Source: Selenomonadaceae bacterium
GTDB taxonomy: Bacteria; Bacillota; Negativicutes; Selenomonadales; Selenomonadaceae
DNA length: 64,000 nucleotides
Assembly: GCA_017515635.1 (NCBI GenBank)
Contig: JAFWFO010000054.1
Coordinates: forward strand, 1 to 64,000
Reading direction: 5' to 3'
How positions within the stretch are numbered: position 1 is the stretch's first letter; each line of letters starts with the position of its first letter. Below, one piece after another: positions 62,941-64,000 of this stretch. A program made the translations under genes and the position numbers. The notes beneath the pieces are model-generated. The model was not told where the DNA came from. It was given only the letters and a program-made list of their open reading frames with translations, and did no database searches.

Positions 62941-63249
62941 TTACTGAGAACTTATAAAAAGCTGTAAACTTTTATGTCCCATTCCTGCTTCAACGCGTCC
63001 GCTTTTGTCGAAACTACTCACGTTTTTTCGACGCTCCACAGGCTTGAATTCCCCGCTAACGAACGGGTACATATGTAGGTTTCCTGGTGAGTGGAAGTTC
63101 CCACATTTCCGCTTTACTGCGCTCAGGGTTTTACGACAACAACGAACACGAGTTGCCAACCGAATACCCCAACTTTTCAAAGAACTGTTGAAAGTATACG
63201 TTGTGGAGCAGGTTTGGTCAATATAAAAGTTTTCAGTAACGGTATTCAC
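62941..63249 (-). CDS. Small unassigned frame before the HD-GYP gene, possibly transposase-derived
   Basis: 102 residues, Cys- and Lys/Arg-rich, starting with a GTG that sits directly on its AGGAGG site, which is poor spacing. The ending (GEFKPVERRKNVSS, then VEAGMGHKSL) recalls the variable tails of IS605-type TnpB proteins, but no catalytic DED or zinc motif is present. Its stop lies at the ribosome site of the HD-GYP gene. It may be a mobile-element scrap or leader sequence. The rest of the gap to 63395 holds no other feature I can support apart from a TATAAT at 63371-63376. Confidence 0.3.
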   Translation of the reverse strand: MNTVTENFYIDQTCSTTYTFNSSLKSWGIRLATRVRCCRKTLSAVKRKCGNFHSPGNLHMYPFVSGEFKPVERRKNVSSFDKSGRVEAGMGHKSLQLFISSQ

Positions 63250-63395
63250 CTCCTATAAAATTTATTTAAGTGTTGCAAGCCCCCTTGCTTGAATTTACGA
63301 TTTTATTTGCCGTGACGTGCGAAAATCCTGCGCCCGCTGTAAATTTCATTGCGCGAAGTTGGACGACTGATTATAATTATCTTGAGGTGATTTGA

Positions 63396-64000
63396 TTGAG
63401 CGAGAAAAAAATTCAACGCAATAATTTTTCCGCCTACGTCAAAAAATATATTCAACTTTGCGTCGGCGCGGTTATAGCCGCTCTCGGGCTGGAATTATTT
63501 TTGATTCCGAACGAAGTCATTGACGGCGGCGTTGTCGGTCTGTCGATTATGGCGCAGTACGTGACGGGCTTGCCGCTCGGAACTTTTCTTATCGCGTTCA
63601 ACATTCCGTTTCTGTGGCTGGCTTACAAACAGATCGGCAAAGATTTCGTTATCGCCACGATTGTTGCAATTATTTTCCTGAGCTTTTGGTCTGAAGTCGT
63701 CGGCGAATATCCGAAAGTCACGGACGATTCATTTCTTGCGGCGATTTTCGGCGGAATAATTGACGGGCTCGGCGTCGGCTTGATCATGCGGGCGGGCGGC
63801 TCACTTGACGGCACGGAGATTGTCGCGATTATCGTCGATAAAAAAACAATCTGGTCGGTCGGCGAAGTCGTCATGTTTATCAACCTGTTCATCTTGAGCG
63901 GCGCGGGTTTGCTCTTCGGCTGGGATAAGGCAATGTATTCGCTGTTCGCTTACTTCGTCATTTCCAAAATGATTGACGTTGTTATCAAAGGTCTCGACGA
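63396..64000 (+). CDS. YitT-family membrane protein (3' end outside window)
   Basis: The frame starts at a TTG five bases after GAGGTGA and stays open to the window end (201 codons visible). It begins LSEKKIQRNNFSAYVKKYIQ, followed by membrane segments typical of YitT/DUF161 proteins: VGAVIAALGLELFLIPNEV, GGVVGLSIMAQYVTG, LGTFLIAFNIPFLWLAY and FGGIIDGLGVGLIMRAGGSL with the GGSLDGTEI signature. The family has five or so membrane segments and a soluble C-terminal domain, which would lie beyond the window. Function is unknown. Divergent from the HD-GYP gene. Confidence 0.88.
   Translation, partial: MSEKKIQRNNFSAYVKKYIQLCVGAVIAALGLELFLIPNEVIDGGVVGLSIMAQYVTGLPLGTFLIAFNIPFLWLAYKQIGKDFVIATIVAIIFLSFWSEVVGEYPKVTDDSFLAAIFGGIIDGLGVGLIMRAGGSLDGTEIVAIIVDKKTIWSVGEVVMFINLFILSGAGLLFGWDKAMYSLFAYFVISKMIDVVIKGLD

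Noticed and set aside
62941-63249. Structured RNA such as 6S or RNase P RNA
   Set aside because: I could not find the conserved paired segments of either; only simple T/A-rich sequence and the open frame.

Overview
The window looks like chromosome from a Gram-negative-walled Firmicute of the Negativicutes, probably Selenomonadales (inference). It pairs Firmicute-style genes (Bacillus-type PurF with propeptide and cluster cysteines, SpoIIE/STAS/RsbW regulators, YitT, strong GGAGG sites, many TTG/GTG starts) with an outer-membrane lipopolysaccharide gene (heptose-7-phosphate kinase) and Tat-type leaders. No rRNA, tRNA or CRISPR array was seen.

The first 28.4 kb is a defence and accessory region read mostly on the minus strand. 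Positions 1-1312 hold the end of a BspA-like leucine-rich-repeat protein. Converging on it is a compact operon (6721 to 1329): a dynamin-like GTPase, an AAA+ ATPase, a small membrane protein, two small soluble proteins and a YkgJ-type cysteine-cluster protein. Related tail modules occur in several of these proteins and in the LRR protein, so they probably work together; I do not recognise this set as a named system. Upstream (19996 to 6941) is a nine-gene operon resembling an SspABCD-type DNA phosphorothioation cassette: PAPS-reductase-like protein, DUF4007 protein, large P-loop ATPase and cysteine desulfurase. These are followed by likely effectors: a PLD-helicase, a 57-residue protein, a DndD/Rad50-like ATPase and two unknown proteins. 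After a chemoreceptor gene and a few small secreted enzymes comes a third defence locus: an MmeI-like restriction-methylation gene broken at a 12-base homopolymer, a decayed second copy of its 3' end, and an IS256-family remnant.

From 28.4 to 51 kb the genes are mostly core: alr, holA, ybaK, deoD, a heptose kinase, the haem genes hemL, hemB and cobA-hemD, alaS, a secreted hydrolase, a polar amino-acid ABC transporter, purF, a nitroreductase, yraN, a PIN toxin-antitoxin pair, comM, a vWA protein, rpmB and an aldo/keto reductase. Short duplications decorate this part: AAGCTT-rich inverted repeats, a 111-base insertion at the ybaK start, and recurring Tat-leader cassettes.

From 51 to 63 kb there are a Tat-exported amidase, a small lipoprotein family with a decayed member, then a signalling block: two tandem sensor-SpoIIE phosphatases, an RsbW-like kinase, a STAS antagonist, a hybrid histidine kinase, uvrB and an HD-GYP protein. 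Phosphatase, kinase and STAS together look like a complete partner-switching module driven by extracytoplasmic sensing. The window ends inside a YitT-family membrane protein gene.
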